Positions 18,003 through 24,958 of a stretch of DNA of 25,872 nt are shown piece after piece. The notes under the pieces are model-generated. The model was not told the origin of the DNA. It saw only the letters and a list, made by a program, of their open reading frames with translations, and made no database searches. The first letter of the stretch is position 1. Each line of letters opens with the position of its first letter. This stretch comes from Bordetella parapertussis (lineage in GTDB: Bacteria; Pseudomonadota; Gammaproteobacteria; Burkholderiales; Burkholderiaceae_C): positions 1 to 25,872 of the forward strand of contig CALQBT020000001.1 in the NCBI GenBank assembly GCA_943328885.2, read 5' to 3'. Both the position numbers and the translations under genes were made by a program.

Positions 18003-18442
18003 CAGAAGACGAAGCTCTTGATGGCGTCGGGCATGGGCCCGGCCATCACTTGGGATTGGTGGGCGGCGTACCGGGCCGCGTCCCACAACTCGAGGCGCTG
18101 GCCCATGCCCAACAACAACACGTCCTTGTCGAGCCCGGCCATCGCACGCAGTTCAGGCGGCACCAGCAAGCGGGCGGCCGAATCGACCTCGACGTCGACC
18201 GCGCTGCCGACAAAAAAGCGCCGCCAGCCATCGGCCTCCATCGGCAGGCCCAGCAACTGGCCGCGGAAACCCTCCCAGCCGGGACGCGGAAACAGCAGCA
18301 AACAACCCACCGGATGCTGGGTCAGCGTGAGCTGGTTGTCAGACAAGGCGAGCAAAGCATCGCGATGGCGAGCCGGGACGGTCACACGCCCCTTGCTATC
18401 CAAAGTCAATGCCGACGTGCCTTGAAAAACGAAATGCGCCAC
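18002..18442 (-). CDS. mraZ: Transcriptional regulator MraZ
   Basis: MraZ is a DNA-binding AbrB-like protein that represses its own operon by binding repeated TGGGN boxes. I chose the GTG at 18442 (146 residues, beginning with GTG then AHFVFQG). No ATG exists near the conserved [14 protein letters not shown] start. A GTG at 18472 would run the protein through the operator repeats. The two half-domain signatures are [16 protein letters not shown] (near 14-29) and [14 protein letters not shown] (near 89-102). In the second, the usual GxGR reads SAAR, a mild deviation. The chosen start codon lies in the fourth, imperfect repeat of the MraZ box, so repressor binding would overlap the translation start region. 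First gene of the dcw cluster. Confidence 0.93.
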   Translation of the reverse strand: MAHFVFQGTSALTLDSKGRVTVPARHRDALLALSDNQLTLTQHPVGCLLLFPRPGWEGFRGQLLGLPMEADGWRRFFVGSAVDVEVDSAARLLVPPELRAMAGLDKDVLLLGMGQRLELWDAARYAAHQSQVMAGPMPDAIKSFVF

Positions 18443-18471
18443 TTTTACCCACCAAATCCCACCAAGCCCCA
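18437..18471 (-). promoter_or_regulatory. MraZ-binding repeat array (operator of the dcw cluster)
   Basis: On the minus strand three pentamers TGGGG, TGGGA and TGGGT sit at 18471-18467, 18461-18457 and 18451-18447. An imperfect TGGCG follows at 18441-18437. All are exactly 10 nt apart (5-nt spacers). This matches the TGGGN plus 5-nt spacer pattern described for E. coli MraZ. The array ends in the mraZ start codon. The 10-nt period puts the boxes on one face of the helix, as expected for an oligomeric ring protein. Confidence 0.85.
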
Positions 18472-18711
18472 CTTTATCGCAAATTTCGGGGTCTGGCGCA
18501 GGTGAGCGCTAGAAACAGTCAATAAAATCAATCACTTAGGAGTGCTCTTGAATGCGGAAAAACTCTCGTTAACCATTTAAAAATAGGGACTTACGGTGGC
18601 TTGTGAAAGCCACTTCTGAGAAGGCGGAGATGCCGCCCAAGCGATCACCAGGCCGAACGGCGAGGCCCAACCGCTTCAAACAAGCGCCGGGCGGCCAGTC
18701 CGTCGCCTGTT
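18472..18711 (-). promoter_or_regulatory. Upstream region of mraZ, probable dcw promoter region
   Basis: About 240 nt between the enoyl-CoA hydratase stop and the MraZ boxes carries no gene. The part at about 18500-18595 is clearly AT-richer than the surrounding coding DNA, as expected for a promoter. Several -35-like hexamers occur on the minus strand (for example TTGACT near 18513-18518), but none has a good -10 box at 16-18 nt. I therefore cannot name the start point. Confidence 0.5.
18596..18613 (-). terminator. Weak terminator-like hairpin after the enoyl-CoA hydratase gene
   Basis: GTGGCTT and AAGCCAC form a perfect 7-bp stem with a 4-nt loop, about 100 nt past the hydratase stop. On the minus strand a TATTTTTAAA stretch begins about 11 nt after the stem. 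The spacing is too long for a textbook intrinsic terminator, so termination would be partial at best. Confidence 0.35.
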
Positions 18712-19509
18712 TCAGCGCCGCGTGAACGCAGGCCTGCGCTTGTTCAGAAAGGCGTCCATGCCCTCTTTCTGGTCCTCGGTGCCGAACAACGCGTGAAACA
18801 GCCTGCGCTCGTACATCACGCCATCGGCAAGCGTGCCCTCGAAAGCACGGTTCACGCATTCCTTGGCCGCCAACATGCTGGGCCCGCCCAGGCGGTTGAT
18901 GGTCTGCGCCGCGGCCAGCGCCTCTTCCATCAGCTTGTCGGCCGCCACCACGCGCGAGACCAGTCCTGCGCGCTCGGCCTCGGCTGCATCCATCATGCGC
19001 GAGGTCAGCACCAGGTCCATGGCCTTGGCCTTGCCGACCGCGCGCGGCAGGCGCTGGGTACCACCAGCTCCTGGGATGACGCCGAGCTTGATCTCGGGTT
19101 GGCCGAACTTGGCGTTGTCAGCGGCAATGACGATGTCGCACATCATCGCCAGCTCGCAACCACCACCCAGCGCAAAACCGGCCACCGCGGCAATCACCGG
19201 CTTGCGCACCGAGCGTATGGCCTCCCAATTGCGGGTGACCAGGTCCTGGGTGTAAGCGGTGACGAAGCTGTGCTGGGCCAGCACGCTGATGTCGGCGCCT
19301 GCGGCAAAGGCCTTGTCGCCACCGGTGATCACGATGCAGCCCACGCCCGGGTCGGCGTCGAAGGCCTTGAGCGCGGCGCCAAGTTCGTCCATCAGCGCAT
19401 CGTTCAGCGCATTGAGCGCCTTGGGCCGGTTCAGCGTGATCAGTGCGGTGCGGCAAGCGCCGTCGCCGTGAAGTTCGGTCAGGATGTTTTCGTAGGTCAT
19501 GGTAGACAT
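18712..19509 (-). CDS. Enoyl-CoA hydratase (crotonase family)
   Basis: This is a crotonase-fold enzyme that most likely hydrates trans-2-enoyl-CoA in fatty acid or amino acid breakdown in the cytoplasm. The 265-residue product shows AFAAGADI (67-74), the oxyanion-hole block ALGGGCEL (113-120) with the first catalytic Glu (E119), and [20 protein letters not shown] with the second catalytic Glu (E139). Both acids present favours a true hydratase over other crotonases. The C-terminal [15 protein letters not shown] block is typical. The ATG at 19509 or the one at 19500 could be the start; neither has a clear Shine-Dalgarno. It is 45 nt downstream of the DUF3108 gene. Its physiological substrate cannot be told from sequence. 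Confidence 0.93.
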   Translation of the reverse strand: MSTMTYENILTELHGDGACRTALITLNRPKALNALNDALMDELGAALKAFDADPGVGCIVITGGDKAFAAGADISVLAQHSFVTAYTQDLVTRNWEAIRSVRKPVIAAVAGFALGGGCELAMMCDIVIAADNAKFGQPEIKLGVIPGAGGTQRLPRAVGKAKAMDLVLTSRMMDAAEAERAGLVSRVVAADKLMEEALAAAQTINRLGGPSMLAAKECVNRAFEGTLADGVMYERRLFHALFGTEDQKEGMDAFLNKRRPAFTRR

Positions 19510-19554
19510 GGGTTGATGGGGGGTGCCAGCAATCTACCCCAAAGTCCAGACTCG

Positions 19555-20676
19555 TCAGCGTGCTGGCGTCGCAGCCGAGCCCTGTAGGGGCGGCGAGATC
19601 AAGCTCAGATCGACCCAGCTGTCCGGGGGTTGGCGGATCAGGATGCGCACCGGCAGGTACTGCAGCGTCGGGGCGAACCAGATCTCTGCGCTGAGGTCGC
19701 CCCCGCTGGCCTCGCGCCGGGGCTTGACATGGAAGGTGGCCACCGCACCAAAGGGAAACTGCAACAACTCCTCGGCCACCACGTCGTAAATCCAGCGTTC
19801 GAGCTTGCGGCTGATGGCCAGCGGCAGTTCGACCGACCGGCCCACTTGCAGCCGCTCGGGCTGGGTGCTGAACAACCAGGTCAGCTGGACGAACTGGCTC
19901 GCCTCGTCCTGGGCGCCGGCCAGCGCATCGACTTCACGACCGTCAGACAGCACGACGCGCTCGGGACCGAAGCGCAGCGACCAGCGCCTTGCCGCGCGGA
20001 ACAAGAGCTTCTGCTCGCCATCGAAGCGACGCGGCACCAGCCCGGCGTCACCAATCTCACCTTCGCTGACGATGTTGCGCGACAGCATAGGCCCCACCGA
20101 AGTGCTCATTCTGACTTGGTAACGCTGGCCAGAGCGCAGCCACTCGACCCGGGCGCTGCCATCGATGGCGCCGCGGAAGTAGCCGCTGAGCCGATAGTTC
20201 ATCTGGGTCGACGGCGGCCATTCAAAAACAGCAGCGCTGGCCGGCGCTGCTGCGGGGAGGGGTGAGGCCAGAGGCTCTGGCGGCACCAGCGCGACCACCG
20301 GCGGCGGTTCCGGCGGTGGCACGACGGCTGCCGATGCCACCGCGTCGGGCCTGGCCGCCGAGCTCACCGGCGGCGGCGCAAGCTCAGCGACGACAGGGTC
20401 GGGTGCCGCGCCAGTCTCGGTCGAGGCGGTCGAGGCCGCCCGCGCCGGGGACGGCGCGATCTGCGGCCGCCGCGCAGGCTCCAACGGTAGCCCCGGGGGC
20501 TGCGCAGCGACCAACTCACGCACGAACATCACCTCGATCCGCGGCGGCGGCTTGTCACCCGCCACCTGGTCCATCAGATGCTCGGCCAGCAAGCCATGCA
20601 GCAGCGCAATGCCGGCCGTCAGCGCCCAGAAGCTGACGCGCCGGGCGCGACCCCGATCAAGACTCGAACCAGGCAC
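19555..20676 (-). CDS. Membrane-anchored DUF3108 domain protein
   Basis: The 373-residue product has a basic N-terminus, one TM segment at about 14-35 (VSFWALTAGIALLHGLLAEHLM), a Pro/Ala-rich linker at about 60-150 and a globular domain from about 155 to the end. The pattern (LSGYFRGAIDGSARVEWLRSGQRYQVRMS..., VWFAPTLQYLPVRI-like C-terminus) is that of DUF3108, a periplasmic beta-rich family of unknown function. The linker length suggests the domain is held away from the inner membrane, like TonB-type tethers. The GTG at 20676 overlaps the M61 peptidase gene by 20 nt; I see no other start ahead of the TM segment. Function not known. Confidence 0.85.
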   Translation of the reverse strand: MPGSSLDRGRARRVSFWALTAGIALLHGLLAEHLMDQVAGDKPPPRIEVMFVRELVAAQPPGLPLEPARRPQIAPSPARAASTASTETGAAPDPVVAELAPPPVSSAARPDAVASAAVVPPPEPPPVVALVPPEPLASPLPAAAPASAAVFEWPPSTQMNYRLSGYFRGAIDGSARVEWLRSGQRYQVRMSTSVGPMLSRNIVSEGEIGDAGLVPRRFDGEQKLLFRAARRWSLRFGPERVVLSDGREVDALAGAQDEASQFVQLTWLFSTQPERLQVGRSVELPLAISRKLERWIYDVVAEELLQFPFGAVATFHVKPRREASGGDLSAEIWFAPTLQYLPVRILIRQPPDSWVDLSLISPPLQGSAATPAR

Positions 20677-22402
20677 GGCGGCGCGCGGCCACCCCTCGGG
20701 CTGGCTTGTCGTGCAGGTGCAGCGACAAGGTGCCGGCCAGCGCCGACAGCGGGTCGGGCCTTAAGCACAGCGTCAGCAGCCGCTGGTCGCGCACCAGCAG
20801 CAGCTCAAAATCCTGGTCGCGGGCGGTCCAGGCCTGGGCTTCGTCGAGTCGGCGGATGCGCCAACCATCCACGGCCAGCAACTCGTCGCCCGCCGACACG
20901 CCGGCGGCAGCGGCCGCACTGCCGGCCAGCACGGCCTGGACCTGGACCCCGCTGACCGGTCCTTCGCTGAGCCGCAGGCCCAGCGAGGCAGCGAAGCCGG
21001 CGCGCTCGGGCCGCAGTTCCACGCCGGTCGCCTGCAGCAGTTCAGCCACCGGCAACTCATCGGTGCCGTGCACCCAGTCGGCCAATTCTGACGCCAGACT
21101 TCGGCCGGCCACAGCGCTCAGCACCTGGGCAATGTCGGCTTCGCTGATCGGCCCGCCACCACTGTGCTGCCACAGCCCGCGCATCACCTCGTCCAGACTG
21201 GCGCCGCGCTGGCGCAGCGTCAGGTCGAAGCACAAGGCCACCAGCGAACCCTTGAGGTAGTAGCTGACCGTCGCGTTGGGCGTGTTCTCGTCGATCCGGT
21301 AGTACTTGACCCAGGCATCGAAGCTGGACTGGGCCACGCTCTGCACTGTGCGGCCGGGCGTGGCGGCAACTGCGTTGACCGTCTTGGCCAAGAGCGTGAG
21401 ATAGCGCGGCGGATCGATCAAGCCGCAACGCAGCAGCATCAGGTCATCGTAATAGGACGTGAAGCCCTCGAAGAACCACAGCAGCCGGGTGTAGTTCTCG
21501 CGCTGATGGTCGACCTGCGCCAGCTCGGGCGGCTTGAGCCGCTTGACGTTCCAGGTGTGGAAGTATTCGTGGCTGATCAGGCCCAGCAGCCTGAGGTAGC
21601 CATCGCTGAGCGCGCCACCTGCGAGTTCGGGGCGTTCGCGCGGCAGGTCACGGCGGGCAGCGATCAGCGCGGTGCTGGCACGGTGCTCCAGTCCGCCATA
21701 GCCATCGGCCACCGTGTTGAGCAGGAACACATAGCGATCGAACGGGGGGGTCGCGTCAGCGTGCCAGAAAGCGATCTGCTGCTCGCAGATGCGGCGCGCA
21801 TCGGCCAGCAGGCGTCGACCGTCGAAACCCGGCAAGGCGCCAGCGACCACGAACTCATGGTCCACGCCGCCGGCCCTGAAGCTGCCGCGCCAGAAAGCAC
21901 CGAGTTCGAACGGGTGGTCGACCAGTTCGTCGTAGTCAGCGGCCTCGAATTCATCGCCCTTGCCGTCGGGCAAGGCCGGCATCGCGGTGGCCACCTGCCA
22001 ACCCGCGGGCAGCCGCCCCAGTCGCAAGCGCTGCGGCTCGGCGTCGCGGCCCTCGACCCGCAGGCACAGGCTCGAGCCGTTGAAGAAACCTCGGCGGGGG
22101 TCCAGAAAAGCCGTGCGCACCGAGTTGTCGAAGGCATAGACCAGGTAGCTGACAGTGAGCGCGACGCGGCCGGTACAGCGAACACGCCAACTGGTCTTGT
22201 CGACTTGCTCGATCGGCAGCGCCCGCCGGCCCTGGCGCGCGCTCATGCCCGAGAGGTGGCGGCCGAACTCACGCACCATGTAGCTCCCGGCGATCCACAC
22301 CGGCAGCGACAGCAGTTGCACCCCCGCCGGCTGCGCCACCGTCAGCGTGACGCGGTAATGATGGCTATGGGTATCGGCGACGTCGACGCGGTAGGCAATC
22401 AT
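20657..22402 (-). CDS. M61 family glycyl aminopeptidase with PDZ domain
   Basis: This 581-residue protein belongs to peptidase family M61. The zinc motif HEYFH (278-282) lies in the family signature SHEYFHTWNVKRLKP, and the glutamate ligand region FFEGFTSYYDD follows at 310-320 (E312). GGLEHRAST (236-244) is also conserved. A PDZ domain occupies about residues 465-545 (GPVSGVQVQAVLAG...GVSAGDELLAVDGWRI). The first half is the beta-rich M61 N-terminal domain. I see no signal peptide or TM segment, so it is probably cytoplasmic; known relatives cleave N-terminal Gly or Ala from peptides. Its 3' end overlaps the DUF3108 gene by 20 nt, suggesting translational coupling. Confidence 0.93.
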   Translation of the reverse strand: MIAYRVDVADTHSHHYRVTLTVAQPAGVQLLSLPVWIAGSYMVREFGRHLSGMSARQGRRALPIEQVDKTSWRVRCTGRVALTVSYLVYAFDNSVRTAFLDPRRGFFNGSSLCLRVEGRDAEPQRLRLGRLPAGWQVATAMPALPDGKGDEFEAADYDELVDHPFELGAFWRGSFRAGGVDHEFVVAGALPGFDGRRLLADARRICEQQIAFWHADATPPFDRYVFLLNTVADGYGGLEHRASTALIAARRDLPRERPELAGGALSDGYLRLLGLISHEYFHTWNVKRLKPPELAQVDHQRENYTRLLWFFEGFTSYYDDLMLLRCGLIDPPRYLTLLAKTVNAVAATPGRTVQSVAQSSFDAWVKYYRIDENTPNATVSYYLKGSLVALCFDLTLRQRGASLDEVMRGLWQHSGGGPISEADIAQVLSAVAGRSLASELADWVHGTDELPVAELLQATGVELRPERAGFAASLGLRLSEGPVSGVQVQAVLAGSAAAAAGVSAGDELLAVDGWRIRRLDEAQAWTARDQDFELLLVRDQRLLTLCLRPDPLSALAGTLSLHLHDKPARGVAARRRAWFES

Positions 22403-22457
22403 CTGGGCTCGCAGCGTGGAAAAGACCGTCAGGAAAGCTTGGGCAGCGCGGGCGCCG

Positions 22458-22904
22458 TCAAGTCCCGGCAGCGCCCAGAAAACAACTCAACGCGGCCACT
22501 GCCGACAAGCGGAACCGCAGCGTCAGCCAATGAGACAGACCCTGGGTCGGGTAGATTCTGCGATCCACCGCATAGCACACCAGCAGCATCACGCCGTGCA
22601 CGACCAGACCGGCCGATGCCGGCATCATCACCGCGATCCAAGCCACCAAGGACGGCACGATGCCCCAGATGAACAGCGAGGCCGGCGGCGCGCTGAGCCG
22701 AAAGCCCAGCCCCCAGTAGATACCGCCCAAAAACGACACCACCACCGCTGCGAAAGCCGACAGCGCCAGCGTTGCGTAGGGATGGGCCTCGGCATTGACG
22801 ACCCAGACCAGTGCGGCACCCAGCACGAAAGGCAGCAGTCCCAGGTGTCCGAGCAGGCGTGCGGTGTCCGACACGGGTGGCTGGTAGACGGCAGATTGGC
22901 TCAT
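22458..22904 (-). CDS. Small integral membrane protein, DUF3429 family
   Basis: The 148-residue product (ATG at 22904) is mostly hydrophobic, with about five short TM segments: LLPFVLGAALVWVV (23-36), TLALSAFAAVVVSFLGGIYWGL (45-66), ASLFIWGIVPSLVAWIAVMM (75-94), AGLVVHGVMLLVCYAV (98-113) and a C-terminal AVAALSCFLGAAG. The SFLGGIYWGLGFR stretch is characteristic of DUF3429, a family without known function. A longer in-frame start at 22952 would overlap dsbC and adds a non-conserved basic leader, so I reject it. It lies between dsbC (44 nt upstream) and the M61 peptidase gene (55 nt downstream) on the same strand. Confidence 0.82.
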   Translation of the reverse strand: MSQSAVYQPPVSDTARLLGHLGLLPFVLGAALVWVVNAEAHPYATLALSAFAAVVVSFLGGIYWGLGFRLSAPPASLFIWGIVPSLVAWIAVMMPASAGLVVHGVMLLVCYAVDRRIYPTQGLSHWLTLRFRLSAVAALSCFLGAAGT

Positions 22905-22948
22905 GAGGACCGATTGTCGCCGCGCTGGTGCAAAACCGGCGCCTCGGG

Positions 22949-23704
22949 TCAACCCTTTTTGGCCGCGGCGGCCAGACGCGATTCGATCTGTGCTGTCGGC
23001 ATCGCGCCTGGCGCGCGTGAGCCATCCTCAAACACCAGCGCCGGCGTTCCCTGCACCTTGTACCTGCGACCCATCTCGGTGTTGCGCTCGAGTGCTGCCG
23101 TGTCGCAGTTGGCCGGGGCCTTGCCCGGCGCTTGGCCATCGACCATCCAGGTTCGCCAGGCCTTGGCGGGGTCCTTGGCACACCAGATGTCGCGCGACTT
23201 GGTGGTTGAGTCAGGCCCCAGGATCGGCAGCAAGAAGGTGTAGATCGACACATCCTTGACCGCAAGCAGGTCTTTTTCAAGTCGCTTGCAATAGCCGCAA
23301 TTGGGGTCTGCGAAGACCACCACCTTGCGCGCACCACCGCCTTGTTTGATCAGCACCGCATCCTTGAGCGGTAGGGTAGCGAAATCGATCGCCGTCAGCT
23401 TGTCGATGCGCGCCTGGGTCAGGTCAGCGCGGGTCTTGGTGTCGATCAGCGAACCCTGGATCAGGAATTGCCCCGTCTCGTCGCTGTAGACGATTTCGCT
23501 GCCCATGCGCACCTCGTACAAGCCGGCCATCGGCGTCTTGCTGACCTCGTCGATCTTGGGAAAAGTAGGCAGCCGCTCGGGCAGGTTCTTGCGAATCGCC
23601 GCTTCGTCGGCCAGCGCAGGCGGCGCGATCCCAGCGGCCATCAATGCGGTCGCAAGGGCAGCCCGCACAGCGCCAAGTGCACGTTGGGTCATCAGGTAGT
23701 TCAT
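22949..23704 (-). CDS. dsbC: Thiol:disulfide interchange protein DsbC-like
   Basis: DsbC is a periplasmic disulfide isomerase that corrects wrong disulfides. The ATG at 23704 gives 251 residues with a signal peptide (hydrophobic LGAVRAALATALMAAGIAPP) and a likely cleavage after ALA at residue 32. The N-terminal dimerisation domain (about 34-95, including LYEVRMGSEIVYSDETGQFLI) is followed by a linker helix and the thioredoxin fold. That fold carries the active site CGYC (136-139, in FADPNCGYC) and the cis-proline loop GTPAL (P221). C175 and C200 match the second structural disulfide of DsbC. An ATG at 23692 is an alternative start. It begins 20 nt past the UbiH-family gene. Confidence 0.93.
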   Translation of the reverse strand: MNYLMTQRALGAVRAALATALMAAGIAPPALADEAAIRKNLPERLPTFPKIDEVSKTPMAGLYEVRMGSEIVYSDETGQFLIQGSLIDTKTRADLTQARIDKLTAIDFATLPLKDAVLIKQGGGARKVVVFADPNCGYCKRLEKDLLAVKDVSIYTFLLPILGPDSTTKSRDIWCAKDPAKAWRTWMVDGQAPGKAPANCDTAALERNTEMGRRYKVQGTPALVFEDGSRAPGAMPTAQIESRLAAAAKKG

Positions 23705-23724
23705 CAGGCGTCCAGGGTGGGTTT

Positions 23725-24855
23725 TCAGGCGTCGAGCGCGCGCCGGGTCAGGAAGCGCTTGACCGGCGCCAAGCGATTGAGCAGACCCATGCCGCGATTG
23801 CGGAGTTCCCGCAACACGGGCTGAGGTTGGGCAAACAAGTGCAGCAAGCCATCGGTGAGCCATGCCATCGCGCGGGTCGGCAACACACGCTCTCGAACAT
23901 AGCGGCGCAACAAGATCTCGTCGCCCAAAGCTCGCCAGGGCTCACGCTCGGCGATCACCCGGGCCAGCGCGGCGACGTCGGCCAGCCCCAGGTTCAGGCC
24001 CTGGCCCGCCAGCGGGTGGACCAGGTGCGCGGCATCGCCCACCAACACCCACCCCGCACCACACAGCCGATCGGCCTGGGCCAGCGCCAGCGGCCAGGCC
24101 GCCATCCCGCTGACCAGTTGCAACGGGCCGGCCGCGCCGCCCGTGGCGTCGGCCAGCGCCGCCTCGAACTCGGCCACGGGCATTTGCTGCAAGGCCTGAG
24201 CGCGGGCGGCGGGCAGGGACCAGACCAGCGCGTAGCTGCGTCCTGGCTCGGGGCGGTCCAGCGGCAACAGCGCGAGCACATCGGGCGAGCGGAACCACTG
24301 CCTGGCCATGCCGAGGTGGGGGTCTCCAGACACCAAGCGGGCCGCCAGCGCCTGGTGGCCATAGGCCTGTACATCGAAGCGAACACCCAGTGCCTGACGG
24401 CCAGCCGATGCCTTGCCTTCGGCCAACACGCTCAACACAGCGCCTGTGGCCTCGGCAGAGCCCTCTTCGACCCAGGCCAGGTGCGGCGCAAACCGCGCCG
24501 CGGTGCGCAGCGCCGTGTCGAGTTCGGCCGCATCGACGATCCAGGCCAAGGCCTCGGTGCCCTGCTGCCAGGCCGAGAAATCGATCACACCGCCGGCACT
24601 GTCGCCCTCGACATGCATGTCGTCGACCGGCGTGACCGCATCCGCAGGCAGCGCATCCCAGACCTTGAGTTCGCTCAGCAGCGCGCGCGACGCGGTGTTG
24701 AGCGCATAAGCCCGAAAATCCGGCGGCGCCTCTGGCGCGGCGCCAGCATCGCCGGCACCGATCAGCCCGACCCGCAAGCCTTGTCTGGCCAACGCCAGCG
24801 CCAGCGCCAGCCCCACCGCGCCACGGCCACGGATGCACACATCGAGCGTCGTCAT
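23725..24855 (-). CDS. UbiH/UbiF/VisC-family FAD-dependent monooxygenase
   Basis: A 376-residue flavoprotein of the class that hydroxylates the ubiquinone ring, from the ATG at 24855 (MTTLDVCIRGRGAVGLALAL). The N-terminal dinucleotide-binding loop reads GRGAVG (10-15), keeping GxGxxG but with Arg in the middle. The family's second signature GDAAHLVHPLAGQGLNLGLAD is intact near residue 270. FRAYALNTASRALL is the usual R-rich motif after the first strand. Which ring position it hydroxylates (UbiF, UbiH, UbiI or UbiM-like) cannot be told. In-frame ATGs at 24864 and 24894 are alternative starts. No Shine-Dalgarno is seen; a TACAAT lies 7 nt ahead of the chosen ATG. It is divergent from ychF and first in a same-strand run through the hydratase gene. 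Confidence 0.88.
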   Translation of the reverse strand: MTTLDVCIRGRGAVGLALALALARQGLRVGLIGAGDAGAAPEAPPDFRAYALNTASRALLSELKVWDALPADAVTPVDDMHVEGDSAGGVIDFSAWQQGTEALAWIVDAAELDTALRTAARFAPHLAWVEEGSAEATGAVLSVLAEGKASAGRQALGVRFDVQAYGHQALAARLVSGDPHLGMARQWFRSPDVLALLPLDRPEPGRSYALVWSLPAARAQALQQMPVAEFEAALADATGGAAGPLQLVSGMAAWPLALAQADRLCGAGWVLVGDAAHLVHPLAGQGLNLGLADVAALARVIAEREPWRALGDEILLRRYVRERVLPTRAMAWLTDGLLHLFAQPQPVLRELRNRGMGLLNRLAPVKRFLTRRALDA

Positions 24856-24958
24856 GCGGCGCATTGTAGAAACCCGGGCCCGGCTTGATCGCACCGAATA
24901 AAATCAGCGGCTGCGCAGCGCCATCGGCGCCCAGCCCTCCCTCTGTCGAAAGCCCCCC
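24856..24958. promoter_or_regulatory. Divergent intergenic region between the UbiH-family gene and ychF
   Basis: This 103-nt region must hold both divergent promoters unless they lie in coding DNA. On the minus strand TACAAT (24868-24863) is a good -10 hexamer but has no good -35. On the plus strand GAATAAAATC near 24895-24904 contains TAAAAT, a possible -10 for ychF, again without a clear -35 at normal spacing. A palindromic CCCGGGCCCGGG-like stretch sits near 24873-24884. Confidence 0.4.

Noticed and set aside
18437..18471. Regular repeats at mraZ as a CRISPR-like or microsatellite array
   Set aside because: The 10-nt period with TGGGN cores matches known MraZ operators; the units are far too short for CRISPR.
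21164..22672. 502-codon open frame on the plus strand opposite the M61 peptidase gene
   Set aside because: Antisense shadow crossing the real gene boundary, with no domain.
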